DNA from: UBA8401 sp041665525
Lineage (GTDB): Bacteria > Bacteroidota > Ignavibacteria > UBA10030 > UBA8401
Assembly (NCBI GenBank): GCA_041665525.1
Contig: JBAYIS010000006.1
Span: forward strand, 1-64,000
Reading direction: 5' to 3'
DNA length: 64,000 bases
Shown here in pieces: positions 62,653 to 64,000 of the stretch. The position numbers and the translations under genes are program-made. The notes below the pieces were generated by a model. That model made no database searches and was not told the DNA's origin. It saw only the letters and a list, made by a program, of their open reading frames with translations. The first letter of the stretch is position 1. Each line of letters starts with the position of its first letter.

Positions 62653-64000
62653 TATGGCTGAATCCAGATCGGGTTTGTGTAACAGAATCCGTTACGGTCG
62701 CCGCCGTGCGCATTGTGCGTATGTGCTTCCGCTCTAATATACGAAAAGTATTCCGCGTGATGCCAATCGCTGATCTTATGGATTGAATATGGATTGGAAA
62801 AATTTTTAATTTCGAACAGTGTTTGCTCTCCTTTGCCGATTACTCCCCGATAGACTGTAATGGAATTGAACCGACCGAATTCTTCCGTGGTCTCTCCCTG
62901 GAATTTTACGACAAACCGGTTTCCCCGCACAGTGTCACCGATCATTCCGATATCCGGTGCATCGGTTTCGACCGCGATGGTTAACAGCGGACCGTTGGTG
63001 ATGACGGTGCGGCCTTTTCGTATAGATTCCAGAAGAGCATCTTCGGTGACGGCATGCGTCTGCACCGCGGTCTTCATTTTTCCGAAAAGCTGCGACTCCT
63101 TTTCTCTGAACGAGATCATTGGAATGCTAATCTGAATATACCTGTTGAAATTTCCGTGGGCATCGTTCCCCGCGAGAAGGAATTTCTTTTCGCCCCGTTT
63201 CAGCATCCATTTCCAAATATCCAATCCGCGATAAAATCCGTCGGTTCGTTCTCCATTCAAAATCTGAATTCCGGCCAGCTCTTTTTCGGCCATATCGTGA
63301 ACCGTCCATTCGTCCCGCTTTAAAAGCAGTTTCTGAATCAGCGGTACCTCTTCCGTTGGATGTGAAGCATAAGCGACAGCGTGATTCTCTTTTTGTGCAA
63401 GAATCTGCTGAATGGTGAATTCGCACTGTGTTTGCAACCATTTTTCCGCGCCGTCACCCGTTCCGTGAAAGAAATGGCGGTTGCCGAAGAGAAGGAAATG
63501 CACATTTTTGTTGTCTGCATTCGTGCAGGAAATTTCTTCTCCTCGTAAAACGGCAAAATTCTTTTCGCGGGAATTCACTCCATCGATTTCCTTCTGCAGG
63601 GCATTCCACTTCGGTAATTCAGGATCATTCTCCAGATAATTGTCAACCCGATCATCCAGATCGTACGAATGGTCGGTAGCGGCAAAGAACGATAATCCCA
63701 TTGCGGCACATAAGTGCGGGCCGGCGGCAATCGGGGAACCGAATTCCACCTGATCTTCGGTGAATTCCGAATGTGTGTGCGCATCACCGTACACCCAACC
63801 GTTCACAACCGGCAGATGCGTTTTAGAACGATAGAATTTCAGCGGCGTTTTTGAGGTGAAGCGATGATTGTTGTTTCGCAGAATTTTAGTTTTTCCATTT
63901 TGGATAGTGATGATCTCAACATCGGCGACCATCAGTCCAAAGAGGGACGAGAGAATTCCTGTAAACGGCACATCGAGGATCTTGAACCAGTAATGTGTGT
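62652..64000 (-). CDS. PHP-domain metallo-hydrolase (5' partial)
   Basis: The frame stays open to the right edge of the window (upstream of the GTG at 63971 it reads THYWFKILD), so the protein is cut at its N-terminus. The visible part carries the PHP metal-binding motifs YGDAHTHSEFTEDQVEFGSP near residue 61, FAATDHSYDLDD near 94 and LLAGNDAHGNFN near 261, as in CehA/McbA-type phosphoesterases or nucleases. It may hydrolyse a phosphoester; substrate unknown. TAATG joins it to the DUF1207 gene by one base. No signal peptide can be judged because the start is off-window. Confidence 0.8.
   Translation of the reverse strand, partial: THYWFKILDVPFTGILSSLFGLMVADVEIITIQNGKTKILRNNNHRFTSKTPLKFYRSKTHLPVVNGWVYGDAHTHSEFTEDQVEFGSPIAAGPHLCAAMGLSFFAATDHSYDLDDRVDNYLENDPELPKWNALQKEIDGVNSREKNFAVLRGEEISCTNADNKNVHFLLFGNRHFFHGTGDGAEKWLQTQCEFTIQQILAQKENHAVAYASHPTEEVPLIQKLLLKRDEWTVHDMAEKELAGIQILNGERTDGFYRGLDIWKWMLKRGEKKFLLAGNDAHGNFNRYIQISIPMISFREKESQLFGKMKTAVQTHAVTEDALLESIRKGRTVITNGPLLTIAVETDAPDIGMIGDTVRGNRFVVKFQGETTEEFGRFNSITVYRGVIGKGEQTLFEIKNFSNPYSIHKISDWHHAEYFSYIRAEAHTHNAHGGDRNGFCYTNPIWIQP

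Overview
The window looks like a chromosomal segment of a Bacteroidota/Ignavibacteria-type bacterium (FCB group). The evidence is several secreted proteins ending in type IX secretion (T9SS) sorting domains with the NYPNPFNPSTTI-like motif, two PorV/PorQ-like outer-membrane proteins, a short housekeeping-type sigma factor without region 1.1, and host genes whose base composition is near-balanced. No species can be named from the sequence alone.

Region 1 (1 to about 13,210) is a foreign, visibly A+T-rich genetic element. Its right end is a 42-base 3' fragment of a tRNA-Lys(UUU) gene with a perfect T-arm and half an anticodon arm but no 5' half, followed at once by the tRNA's terminator. This is the scar left when an element integrates into a tRNA gene; the intact tRNA and an integrase would be expected to the left of the window. 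The element carries a possible defence cargo: a Dna2/UPF1-like helicase with a nuclease-fold tail (cut by the window edge), a uracil-DNA-glycosylase-like protein, a 110-residue unknown, and a glycine-zipper membrane protein overlapping a coiled-coil partner. It then has a structured non-coding stretch, a TPR protein, and a replication module: a basic protein, a CHC2-Toprim-DnaB primase-helicase fusion, a small protein and a winged-helix initiator-like protein. Three contiguous 22-bp iterons begin inside the last codons of the initiator gene. A 169-residue unknown and an RpoD-like sigma factor complete it. Together these suggest an integrative plasmid-like replicon with its own origin and perhaps its own sigma factor.

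Region 2 (13,300-25,560) is host chromosome with accessory content: two T9SS cargo proteins, a Type IIG restriction-modification enzyme with an A+T-rich specificity half, a broken NYN-domain gene, a SnoaL-like protein, a DNA-binding-like protein overlapping a Doc toxin, and a tandem universal stress protein. The gaps are filled with palindromic dispersed repeats and a MITE-like element.

Region 3 (25,560-47,200) is mostly core: acyl-CoA ligase, eIF1/SUI1-like factor and HrpB helicase, a YfiR-like protein directly coupled to a CHASE8-like/HAMP/PAS histidine kinase, PiT phosphate transporter with its PhoU-like DUF47 partner, TrmH-type methyltransferase, GltX, FolB-FolK-deoxynucleoside kinase, a GT9 glycosyltransferase, NadA, AsnS, DinB and a NatAB-type ABC exporter.

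Region 4 (47,500-64,000) is an envelope region. Plus-strand glycosyltransferases (GT39, two GT9) converge on a minus-strand series: thioredoxin-like protein, GT9, GT4, polysaccharide deacetylase-like protein, GT4, two PorV-like proteins, a T9SS cargo protein and a lipoprotein. A site-2 protease, a DUF1207 protein and a PHP-domain protein cut by the right edge finish the window.
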